This document shows, piece by piece, positions 25,907 through 34,511 of a DNA stretch of 35,400 nt. The number at the start of each line of letters is the position of its first letter. Positions within the stretch are counted from its first letter, which is position 1. The notes beneath the pieces were generated by a model. That model saw only the letters and a program-made list of their open reading frames with translations, was not told the DNA's origin and made no database searches. A program made the position numbers and the translations under genes. Origin of the DNA: Promethearchaeota archaeon (GTDB lineage Archaea; Asgardarchaeota; Thorarchaeia; Thorarchaeales; Thorarchaeaceae); assembly GCA_027031765.1 (NCBI GenBank), contig JALVPN010000105.1:1-35400 (forward strand), given 5' to 3'.

Positions 25907-25963
25907 TGTTTTACACCTCCCTGATGGCCGTGGTGTTCCTGCAACTCGGGCACTGGCAGACAA

Positions 25964-25972
25964 GATAAAGGT
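25964..25972 (-). promoter_or_regulatory. TATA-like box for the ahaH-atpE transcript
   Basis: Minus-strand ACCTTTATC in a GC-rich context, followed by GGAGGTG at 25920-25914. Confidence 0.4.
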
Positions 25973-26118
25973 ATAGCTACGTGGCCGTTTGTTTCACTGA
26001 TGGTTTTAAGATATTTCGCAACGTTTATCTGAAGTGGACAAGGCCTCTCGGCACGTTTCCGGCAGGCCCATGTTGCTGTGGCCTGGGGCCTGTACGTGAC
26101 CGCCCGGTGTGAGAACCA

Positions 26119-28332
26119 ATGAAACTGTCGATAAGTCCTGCCAAGATGGTTGTGGCACGTGTAGTCTCGCACCGCAGTCTGGAACGAGAGGTGCTCAGGG
26201 CCCTCGAAGACTTTGGCCATTTCCAGTTCATTGACGTACCACGTCAGGCCGGCATTGTCAAGGTCGAGCTGACTCGCGAGGAGAACACTGTCATATCAGC
26301 CATGGGCCGCGTAACACGTCTGCTCGACCTCCTCCGGCTGGAACCATCCGTACGCAGTGGGTCTCCACTCCGGGTCGAAGAGGGGTCGATCAAGGACATC
26401 CTCGACTTTGTTGCTGGAGTGATAAAGGCAATAGAGGCGGAGGTACTGGAGATTGACCGCAACATCACTGCCGCCCGGCAACAGCTGGAGCGCGAAAGGG
26501 GTGTGCATGACGTTGCAGAACGTCTTGTCCCCCTTGGTCTCAGTCCACAGCGTATTGGTACCACGGAGTTCACCTTTACCACCGCAGGCATACTCCCAAC
26601 GGAGAGGGTTTCCCAGCTGGAGTGGAGCCTGAAGGAGCTCACTGACAACGCCTTTGCGTTCCGCTCTATTGCCCTTGAACGGGGCGTTTCTGTTGCGGCT
26701 GCCAGCGTCCCTGTCGAACACAAGCCTGCTGTGCTGCGGGTACTCTCGGCTATGGAGTTCGAGGAGTTCGAGGTACCCGAGGGCTACGGTGTGTCACCTG
26801 AAGAGATTGCCCGTTCAGCTGCTGCAAGGATGTCCGAGCTCCAGACCCAACTCGAATCTCTTGAGGCCCGCAGACGCCTCTTGGCTGAAGAGTGGGGGCC
26901 CCGTGTACTTGCTGCATGGGAAGCCCTGGACATCGAGAGTAGACGGATTGATGCAAAACGCTTCATAGTCTATACCGAGCAGTCGATGAAGGTCTGGGGC
27001 TGGATCCCTGCAGGCATGGAGGACAGACTGTCTGAGAGCGTGCGTCGCTGGACGGGCTCGGTATGTGACATAGCCTTTGAGGAGCCGGACTTTGCTGAGG
27101 TGGAGGCGCCGACCTACCTCGACAACCCGTCTGTCATGCGGCCCACAGAGAACGTTGTCAATGCCTTCGGTACACCATCTCTCCACGACATTGACCCGAC
27201 CAAGATAATGTTCTTCAGCTTCCCCCTCATCTTCGGCCTCGTGTTCGCAGATGTCGGACAGGGCTTTCTGGTATTGCTTGTGGGACTCCTCGCATGGCGT
27301 GCGCGACGGCGTGGTGACGACTGGGGGGGCATCCTTGGCTATCTCCAGGCCGGCGCAGAAGGACTTGTGACACTGGGCCTGTTCTCGATGTTGGGTGGCT
27401 TCTTGTTCGGTAGTTTCTTTGGTGCAGAGACCGTGATCGAACCAATGTGGCCCGTGTTTGCACACACCCTTGAGAATGGCGAGCCAAACCCATGGCGCTC
27501 CATTCACATGCTCAAACTGTCCGTTGAGATTGGCATCATACAGATATCTCTCGGGATATTCCTCGACCTGTACAACAAGCTGAGGCACCATGATTACCGT
27601 GGTGCAGTTGCAGCCGCATCCTACCTGTGGCTCTACCTTGGCTTCGTGAACCTCCTCTTTGGTGTCGGCTACAGGAGCATAAGTGACTGGTTCAGCATGT
27701 CCCGAACAGTCAACCTCTGGCTGCCAATTGTGGGCATTGGCTATGGTGCTGGTGACAACGGTGTGTATCCACCCCTGCCCATCAGCGCGTTCGCCTTCGC
27801 AGTGGTGGCCCTGATAGTCCCGTTGATAGTCATGATGGTCAGCTCTTTTATGGGCGGCATTGATGGCTCTGTCCACTTCATGGAGAATGCCCTCGCAATA
27901 ATCAGTCACACAGTCAGTTACGCACGGATCTTTGCGCTCAATGCTGTGCATGTCATCCTCAGCGCAGTGTTCATCACGAACCTGACGCCCCTGATTGATA
28001 TCCCATTCCCCCCTGTCACACTGTTCGGGGTCGAGATAATTCCAGAGCACATTGTCGAACACGGCCATGTGGTGTCACCGCACCTGCCGTTCTCGGGGGC
28101 TTTTCTTGGTACCCTCACTGTCGGTACGCTTGAGGGCCTGCTCGCATTCATGCACACACTGAGGCTCCACTTTGTAGAGTGGTTCAGCAAGTTCTACCAC
28201 GCTGGGGGGAAACCCTTCAGGCCCTTCACTGTCCGTCGGGTCCATACTGTCCCCCCTGCACCACCTCCACTGACCGAAACGGTTGCTGTCACGAGTCCAC
28301 AACATGTGGCACCGGTGGCACCTACGGCATAG
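26119..28332 (+). CDS. atpI: A/V-type ATP synthase subunit I (a)
   Basis: 737 aa; N-terminal 'LSISPAKMVVARVVSHRSLEREVLRALEDFGHFQFIDV', C-terminal membrane domain with 'PLIFGLVFADVGQGFLVLLVGLL' and 'NALAIISHTVSYARIFALNAVHVILSAVF' (contains the conserved Arg region). Confidence 0.95.
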   Translation: MKLSISPAKMVVARVVSHRSLEREVLRALEDFGHFQFIDVPRQAGIVKVELTREENTVISAMGRVTRLLDLLRLEPSVRSGSPLRVEEGSIKDILDFVAGVIKAIEAEVLEIDRNITAARQQLERERGVHDVAERLVPLGLSPQRIGTTEFTFTTAGILPTERVSQLEWSLKELTDNAFAFRSIALERGVSVAAASVPVEHKPAVLRVLSAMEFEEFEVPEGYGVSPEEIARSAAARMSELQTQLESLEARRRLLAEEWGPRVLAAWEALDIESRRIDAKRFIVYTEQSMKVWGWIPAGMEDRLSESVRRWTGSVCDIAFEEPDFAEVEAPTYLDNPSVMRPTENVVNAFGTPSLHDIDPTKIMFFSFPLIFGLVFADVGQGFLVLLVGLLAWRARRRGDDWGGILGYLQAGAEGLVTLGLFSMLGGFLFGSFFGAETVIEPMWPVFAHTLENGEPNPWRSIHMLKLSVEIGIIQISLGIFLDLYNKLRHHDYRGAVAAASYLWLYLGFVNLLFGVGYRSISDWFSMSRTVNLWLPIVGIGYGAGDNGVYPPLPISAFAFAVVALIVPLIVMMVSSFMGGIDGSVHFMENALAIISHTVSYARIFALNAVHVILSAVFITNLTPLIDIPFPPVTLFGVEIIPEHIVEHGHVVSPHLPFSGAFLGTLTVGTLEGLLAFMHTLRLHFVEWFSKFYHAGGKPFRPFTVRRVHTVPPAPPPLTETVAVTSPQHVAPVAPTA

Positions 28333-28396
28333 ACATACCTCCCCGGCCTCTCACGGGCGACGGGACTGTAGCTACGGCAGCGCATGCTGCATGATA

Positions 28397-30739
28397 TCAA
28401 CCGAGGCTCCCACGGTACAGTGCAGTCAGCTCTGCCTCGCCCATTATTGTGGGCTCCTGGTCCCGGCCGAGCTTCTGGCGGTTGTCCCAGACACTGCGCG
28501 CCAACAGGTCCGTGGTCTTCGCCCTGCTGTCGACCCTCTGGGCCGCCTCCATGTCGCCTATCTGCTGGAACATCTGCGCGGCCACAGTATAGTTCCCTAC
28601 GGCCTCCCTGAACTTCTCGTTCGCGTCGGAGTAGTACTTCTTGGCCTTGCCCACATCGCCACGCTTGTAGTGGATTTCGGCCATGAAGTCACTCCGGGCC
28701 CCCTCGAGCCGCAACAGGTCGCCCTTGAACCTCATCACCACACCGTGGAGGTGCTTTACCTGGGCGTCAATGTTGTTCTTCTTGCGCAGCTCTTCGTTCT
28801 CGACGCTGTTCAGTTCATTGGCTGCCGACTGCACCGCTGCGACGGCCTGTTTTATCCGCATGATACTGTCCTCGTGTGCACGCAGCACCCGTTCCATGGC
28901 CTCGTCGTCGAACTCCGTGAGGTCTTCCATCTGGCGGGCCGTGTTTATCCTCTCAATCCCCGCGCGGAGCGCCCACTGTTCGGCCTGCGCACCGAAGACC
29001 CGTCCCTCCGACACGTATGCTGTTGCCAGGGCGAGCCGTCCCATGTCTGTGAGCTGCTGGGCCGTGCTGTCCTCACCAATGACCTTGTAGTACGAGGCCG
29101 CCTCAGCTGCGTGGAGGTTCTCAAGCACCCGCGACATGATGAACTTGATGCCCTCGCCAAGCTCCGAGCTCTGCTGGTACTGGATCACGTACTTGACGTG
29201 GTTCAGCAGTGCCAGCGTCCTGTTCCTCAACAGCCCGATTTCCTCGTCCTCGGTCTCGATACTGAGCAGTATCCCGAGAGTGTCCAGCCCCTCCCTGATG
29301 GCCTTCAGCGCCTCCGCAGGGTCGCTGTTCATCAGTGTGGCAGCATTGTCAAGTGCCTTGTTGACGGTCTGTATCATCCCGGTCTTGCGGAGGTCTTTCG
29401 CAAACTCGATCTGGTCAATAATCCCACGGATGTCATCGCTCTTCTTCAGGAGCTCCTCCACAAACGTGAACGTCCTCAGGCTCTCCTTGATGGCACCGGT
29501 CAACTCACGGGTCTTTGAGAGCTTCTCGGCCTTCTTCATATAGTCGATAATCTCGTTGAGGGTCTCAAGGGCACCGTCCCTGTTGTTCACCCTGATGAGG
29601 TCCAGGAGCACCTGTACTGTCGCCTCCCCTTTGCAGAAGTACGACTGTGCCTTTTTCTGCTCCTTGTCGCTCCGGGCCTGTGCCGCATTGGTACGGAGGG
29701 TCACTTCTTCACTGAAACACTTCTCGGCCCTTGCGAAACCCGCTGACGCTGTGCCATACAGTTTAGCCGCGTCCTCAAGGTTGCCAGCCCGCATCTGCGC
29801 GTCCGCAATGTCGTTGTACGTCATGGCAAGATAGACCTCGCTCAGGCCAGCAGTGTTCTGTTTCCACGCACGGATTATTGCAATGCGGGCCTTGTCGGGC
29901 TCCTTACCCTTGTCAAGGTGCGGGAGTGCCTCGTTGTAGAGGTCTGTGGCCCTCTCAAAGATGAAAGCGCTCAGGATGTCGCGCCAGAGGAGCTCGTCAA
30001 ATGGGTTGAACGCCTGCCTGAAGGTGCTCTCTCGCCCAATCAGTTCATTGAGGAACTCGTCGTAGAACTCGGCCTCCGCGCTCTTGTTTCGCCCAAGGAT
30101 GGCCTCCAGTTCCTCGTTGTCCTCTCCTAGGGCGTCCTTCATCAGGCTGTAGGTCTGCATACCGAGTGCGACACGCCTGAGCTTCTGTGTCCCGTCCACC
30201 CGTGCCGGTATTGCGACAAAGGGCCTTTCCAGCATTGTGTACACCTCTGCGAGGTGCAACAGTGCGGCCTTCTCCTTCTCCGCATGTTCGTGTTCAATGA
30301 ACGGCCCACTCACAGCCGCAGCCTGGTGCAGCCATGCCACTACCTTTGCCATCCACGTTTCCGCAAGAGCGGTCTGCAGCTGGGCCACGAGCTCCTTCAT
30401 TGCGGCCTCGAGCTGTTCTCGTTCCTCGCCCTCAGTCTGCTGTATCCTCTCCCGCAGGTACGCGATGTCGAACTCCTCACCCATTAGTTGCTTCGTAAAG
30501 TTGGCCACTTCGTCGTATAACTCAGTGAACGCATCGTGCATCGCAATCCGCTTGGCCTCAAGGCCTTCTCTGTCATCGATGTCGTGCATTGCGAAGTCAC
30601 GCACGGCGTCCTGTGCCTGGATGTTCAGTTCGTACAGTCTGCTCGTGAATACTGTTATGTCTTCGTCGTCTATTACATCGATGGCCGGCCCCCTCTTCGC
30701 CGGCCCTGTGCCACGCCTTTTCGACACTGGGTTCGACAA
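28397..30739 (-). CDS. large alpha-helical/TPR-like cytosolic protein of unknown function
   Basis: Helix-rich, no TM. Repeat-like segments such as 'YNDIADAQMRAGNLEDAAKLYGTASAGFARAEKCF' and 'IHYKRGDVGKAKKYYSDANEKFREAVGNYTVAAQMFQQIGDMEAAQRV'. Start trimmed from 30970 to TTG 30739, preceded by GGAGGT at correct spacing. Confidence 0.75.
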   Translation of the reverse strand: MSNPVSKRRGTGPAKRGPAIDVIDDEDITVFTSRLYELNIQAQDAVRDFAMHDIDDREGLEAKRIAMHDAFTELYDEVANFTKQLMGEEFDIAYLRERIQQTEGEEREQLEAAMKELVAQLQTALAETWMAKVVAWLHQAAAVSGPFIEHEHAEKEKAALLHLAEVYTMLERPFVAIPARVDGTQKLRRVALGMQTYSLMKDALGEDNEELEAILGRNKSAEAEFYDEFLNELIGRESTFRQAFNPFDELLWRDILSAFIFERATDLYNEALPHLDKGKEPDKARIAIIRAWKQNTAGLSEVYLAMTYNDIADAQMRAGNLEDAAKLYGTASAGFARAEKCFSEEVTLRTNAAQARSDKEQKKAQSYFCKGEATVQVLLDLIRVNNRDGALETLNEIIDYMKKAEKLSKTRELTGAIKESLRTFTFVEELLKKSDDIRGIIDQIEFAKDLRKTGMIQTVNKALDNAATLMNSDPAEALKAIREGLDTLGILLSIETEDEEIGLLRNRTLALLNHVKYVIQYQQSSELGEGIKFIMSRVLENLHAAEAASYYKVIGEDSTAQQLTDMGRLALATAYVSEGRVFGAQAEQWALRAGIERINTARQMEDLTEFDDEAMERVLRAHEDSIMRIKQAVAAVQSAANELNSVENEELRKKNNIDAQVKHLHGVVMRFKGDLLRLEGARSDFMAEIHYKRGDVGKAKKYYSDANEKFREAVGNYTVAAQMFQQIGDMEAAQRVDSRAKTTDLLARSVWDNRQKLGRDQEPTIMGEAELTALYRGSLG

Positions 30740-30824
30740 TCGTGTGACCTCCGGGAAATCACTGCACTGAACAACTCTCCCCGGTGTACTTAAGACTACC
30801 TCAGAGGGGTCTCCTGCCGCCGCA

Positions 30825-32570
30825 TCAGGGGCGGATGTCCATTGCCTCCCTGTGTACTGCCCTTTCGATACCCGTCCTGTACCTGTCCGGTACCGCGTAG
30901 TTCTCGGGTGCATGGGCATACCAGCGCGGGATGAACTCCTCCTCCATCTCTGACTCCACACGTCCCGCAAGCTCGCTGTCTAGCTCCACATGGCATGTCC
31001 AGAGCCGTCCTCCCACGCTCTTGATGGCCCTCCCCTCCCTTGCCACAACCTCTCCACCCTTGATTGTGAGGTACGTCCTGCTCAGGGCTCTCAGGACAAG
31101 GGTGGGGTTGTGGGCAAGGTCGACTTCCTCCGGTCGGAGGTCGTAGACCGCAACGTCGGCATCGGCACCAGGCCCAAGGTGCCCTTTCCACTTGCTGACC
31201 CCCAAGATCTTGGCCGGTGCCGCCCTGGTCGCAACTGCAACGTCATAGAGTGACCACTCCCTGTCAATGCTGGCAAGGGCGGTGCGACGACTGGTCTTCT
31301 CGTGCACGGCATCAAGCCATGCCTCTCTCTGTCTTCGGCTCATCAGCCACGAGATGACGAGTGGGTACTTCGTGAACGGGCCACCATTTGGGCTGTCTGT
31401 GGTGAGCACACACCGCCATATGTCATCGATTGACAGTGCGAACTCGAGAGGTGTGGCCCACTGCACGGAGTGTGTGAGCGACTTGGGGCTGAAGCGGAGT
31501 GGTACTACTCCCCCGCCCCCCGGCAGTTCGCTGTCCACTGGCAAGTTCGACCACTTCGTATGCACGGTCCTGAACAGCTCGGCCTCGAAGGGACCGTCGC
31601 CTGTGAGGGTGGTCACTGGCCCAAAGGTCACCTGTCCGAGGTCGACCGTGAAGTGTCGGTTCCTGTTCATGTAGCGTGCGAACACGGTGCCGCCAGAGGC
31701 GATGTCGCGCCACTCCGTACCCCCGCCCTCGACTGATGACAGGCACTCAAAGGACATGTGTGCAAGGTGGGCTGCGCTGCCACCACGTGTCCTGGTTGAT
31801 ATTCCCTTGAGCGCGTCCAGTGTGGCTATTGTCGTCTCAACGTTCCCCACACGGCCAAGGTTGATCGGGTGGACGTGGAGCGGGTGTGGGAGGTTCAGTT
31901 CGCCGACGGCCATGCACATGCTGCGGAGGATCTCGCGGGGCGTCACGTCCCAGTCGGGGACGGGCGAGTCCAGCCGGGTCACGTTCTCACCGTGGGCCCA
32001 TGCGTACACGCCACCGGGGTTGACGACCTTCACGCCGAAGGTCCCCGCCACCCTGAGCGTCCATGCGATGTACCCTGCGAGTCCACTGATGTCACCCTGT
32101 TCCACATAGTGCATGGTGATGGTACTGTTCGAGAGCATGGCCAGGAGTGCGGAGTCAATGTTCGGTACGTCCCTGAACTCGTCCCAGCAGCCGAGCGCGC
32201 GCACCGGTGGCACTGCCGGCTCCACAACAGTGGTGTACCCCATCACGGAGTACCTGTACCCGATGGCGAAGGAGTTGGGGAGGGTGTGGCCAGTGCCGCT
32301 CCGGGTGGTGCCAGTCATTGCCTGTGTGTGTAGCCGCTGGTCTTCGGGACACATTGCCCGTGCGTGGACGAGCTTCGAGCCCATGATGTGGGAGTGGATG
32401 TCGACGCCTCCCGGCATGACGAGCCGCCCGCCCACATCGATGACCTCTGTCTGGCCAGCCTCTCGCTCGACGACCCGGCCATCACGTATGCATATGTCCA
32501 CGTGCTCGCCAGCCACACCATTGACTGGGTCATATAGGCAGCAGTCCTTCAGTACCATTGAGCGTGTCAT
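30825..32570 (-). CDS. fwdA: formylmethanofuran dehydrogenase subunit A
   Basis: 581 aa amidohydrolase-like; 'GGRLVMPGGVDIHSHIMGSKLVHARAMCPED', 'YRYSVMGYTTVVEPAVPP', 'TDSPNGGPFTKYP' and 'GADADVAVYDLRPEEVD' match FwdA/FmdA. Confidence 0.95.
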   Translation of the reverse strand: MTRSMVLKDCCLYDPVNGVAGEHVDICIRDGRVVEREAGQTEVIDVGGRLVMPGGVDIHSHIMGSKLVHARAMCPEDQRLHTQAMTGTTRSGTGHTLPNSFAIGYRYSVMGYTTVVEPAVPPVRALGCWDEFRDVPNIDSALLAMLSNSTITMHYVEQGDISGLAGYIAWTLRVAGTFGVKVVNPGGVYAWAHGENVTRLDSPVPDWDVTPREILRSMCMAVGELNLPHPLHVHPINLGRVGNVETTIATLDALKGISTRTRGGSAAHLAHMSFECLSSVEGGGTEWRDIASGGTVFARYMNRNRHFTVDLGQVTFGPVTTLTGDGPFEAELFRTVHTKWSNLPVDSELPGGGGVVPLRFSPKSLTHSVQWATPLEFALSIDDIWRCVLTTDSPNGGPFTKYPLVISWLMSRRQREAWLDAVHEKTSRRTALASIDREWSLYDVAVATRAAPAKILGVSKWKGHLGPGADADVAVYDLRPEEVDLAHNPTLVLRALSRTYLTIKGGEVVAREGRAIKSVGGRLWTCHVELDSELAGRVESEMEEEFIPRWYAHAPENYAVPDRYRTGIERAVHREAMDIRP

Positions 32571-33844
32571 CGTCCCAACTCCTCGGCCACCTTCACATAG
32601 ATCTCAGCCAGCACCTCCCGGTCAGGGAGGACATCCGGCGGTGGGTCTACTGCCTTCTTGAGATAGAGTGGTAGTCCGTCCATTCGCACTGCTATCCCGT
32701 CACACTCGACCCCTGCAACAGCAGCAGGGATGTTGACGCTGGCAACCAGTGAGGTCATGTTCTTCTTTGGGTCAATGTTGACCACCGGTATCCGGCCGAG
32801 GTGCCGGACGGCCTCGCGTGGGAAGTGCGCGGCCGGGTCAGCTGCAACATTTACCACTGCATCGCACTCCCTGTTCACCAGCATGTCTACTGCTGAGTAC
32901 TCGCCGGGCTGGTACCTGGGATAGCCCCTCGCAAAGTCTACCGCAAAGGGGTACCCTGTCTGCCAGGTCGAGGTGTCGTTGGCACCAGTTACGTTGTAGT
33001 GCCCTCGCATGGGCAGCAGGCCCCATCTGGCATGGCTGTTCAGGTCCTGTACGAGCCGTATGGCCGCATCCACATTGTGGTGTCTGCCACCCGTCTGGGT
33101 CAGGCCAAGCCCAAAGAATATCACCCCGTACTGTGCAGACTGCATCCTCTCTGCAAGCTCCGAGAGCTCAGACATGGCAAGCCCACCGACACTACTGACA
33201 TCCAAGGTATGGCCGTTCACGATGGCACGCAGGGCACTGAGCACCTCGAGGTCAGAGCCCGGCTGGACCCGGACGAACCTGTCCGCCACCCGTGCGGTCT
33301 CGCTCCTGCGGACATCCACTACCCACAACTCCCTGTCCCTGACGAATGCGCCCTCAGCCCTCACGAAGCGCTGGATGTGTCTTGGGTGGGCGGCCACGGG
33401 GTTGGCACCCCAGTAGATGACCAAGTCAGCACGGTTCCTCACCTCAGCCAGTGACACCACAGGTATCCCTGACTGCTGCACCGCAAGTATGGACGGCCCA
33501 TGACATACGGACGACGTGTTGTCCACCACACCCCCGACAAGTTCCGCAAGCCGGTAGGCCTCCCTGTGTGCGTCGTTCTCCGTGGAGCTCAGGCCGTAGA
33601 CCAGCAGTCGCCTGGCAGAGGACACGATCTCAGCAGCCCTGTCAATGGCCTCCGATAGGGGTACCTGGACATACTCGCCCCCGCGGAGCACCGTTGGGTG
33701 TCTGAGCCTGTCCCTGTCCCACTCAAGGAACCTCACCCGTCCAAGGGCACATGCATTCCTGACCGACACTATGCGCCCGTCCTGGACTCCCACCTCGATA
33801 TCGTCGCAGAGACACCCACAGAAGGAGCATATCACACGTCCCAC
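32567..33844 (-). CDS. fwdB: formylmethanofuran dehydrogenase subunit B (molybdopterin/tungstopterin catalytic subunit)
   Basis: 'ICSFCGCLCDDIEVGVQDGRIVSVRNACALG' Fe-S region and 'DNTSSVCHGPSILAVQQSG' active-site Cys (TGT codon, not Sec), 'VIYWGANPVAAHPRH'. ATGA overlap with fwdA. Confidence 0.95.
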   Translation of the reverse strand: MGRVICSFCGCLCDDIEVGVQDGRIVSVRNACALGRVRFLEWDRDRLRHPTVLRGGEYVQVPLSEAIDRAAEIVSSARRLLVYGLSSTENDAHREAYRLAELVGGVVDNTSSVCHGPSILAVQQSGIPVVSLAEVRNRADLVIYWGANPVAAHPRHIQRFVRAEGAFVRDRELWVVDVRRSETARVADRFVRVQPGSDLEVLSALRAIVNGHTLDVSSVGGLAMSELSELAERMQSAQYGVIFFGLGLTQTGGRHHNVDAAIRLVQDLNSHARWGLLPMRGHYNVTGANDTSTWQTGYPFAVDFARGYPRYQPGEYSAVDMLVNRECDAVVNVAADPAAHFPREAVRHLGRIPVVNIDPKKNMTSLVASVNIPAAVAGVECDGIAVRMDGLPLYLKKAVDPPPDVLPDREVLAEIYVKVAEELGR

Positions 33845-33849
33845 CTGAC

Positions 33850-34254
33850 CTATGCCCCCTCCTCAAGCTGGGCCCGCAGGAGCTCCTCGGGTGTCGGTAC
33901 TCCCTCACCTGGAGCAGGCAGGACCACTGCATCGATGCCCTTGAACTCAGGCATCCCCGTTGTCGCAGTGTGGCCCCCGGTCACAGCATTCGCGTATGGG
34001 CCGCAGGGCATGAACGCAATCCCCGGGTCAACACCCTCCCTGACCCTGCACCTGACAACAACGGAACCATGGATTGTTTCGACCCGTACTGGGCCGCCAT
34101 CCGTCACTCCGAGCACTCGCAGTGTTGTCCGGTCGACCTCGCAGACCGCAACACTGTCCATATACTCCTGTTGGAGCTTGCCGGACTCTAGGGCCCGGCC
34201 CTGACGGACAGTCCTGCCAGTGACCAGCAGGAGCCTGACACCAACGCTCGTCAT
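33850..34254 (-). CDS. fwdD: formylmethanofuran dehydrogenase subunit D (molybdopterin dinucleotide-binding)
   Basis: 134 aa; 'VRLLLVTGRTVRQGRALESGKLQQEYMDSVAVCEVDRTTLRVLGVTDGGPVRVET…GIAFMPCGPYANAVTG' matches FwdD. 5 nt upstream of fwdB. Confidence 0.92.
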   Translation of the reverse strand: MTSVGVRLLLVTGRTVRQGRALESGKLQQEYMDSVAVCEVDRTTLRVLGVTDGGPVRVETIHGSVVVRCRVREGVDPGIAFMPCGPYANAVTGGHTATTGMPEFKGIDAVVLPAPGEGVPTPEELLRAQLEEGA

Positions 34255-34511
34255 CCACTACACTTCCCGGACAGGGGTCACAGTGCGGTCGGGATGATAT
34301 GGCTTTTGGTGCCCCTGTGTCCCACAGCCGGGTGTGATGACCGTGGGCCCCGGCCCTGCGGCCGCCTGTGACCAGTCGCATCCCGTAGTGGGCCAGCGTA
34401 GGTCATCTGGGCGAACGGCACTCGTGTGGAGTCCCGCCCCGCGCCACTGAAACCTTTATCAATCACATCATCAGGGTCGCCCCGGAGCCTCCAGCCTGAT
34501 ACTTGGATGCG

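Noticed and set aside
26815-28068. 417-aa minus-strand ORF antisense to atpI
   Set aside because: The sense strand is an unmistakable ATPase subunit I. The antisense translation is His/Glu/Cys/Val-rich with no recognisable domain, typical of shadow ORFs in GC-rich coding DNA.
28283-29518. 411-aa plus-strand ORF antisense to the helical-repeat gene
   Set aside because: Composition (Leu/Val/His-rich, no family motif) fits a shadow frame of a Glu/Ala/Leu-rich helical protein. It also starts inside the atpI 3' end.
33460-33560. Possible selenocysteine at the FwdB active site
   Set aside because: The codon reads TGT (Cys) in S-V-C-H-G-P-S, not TGA.
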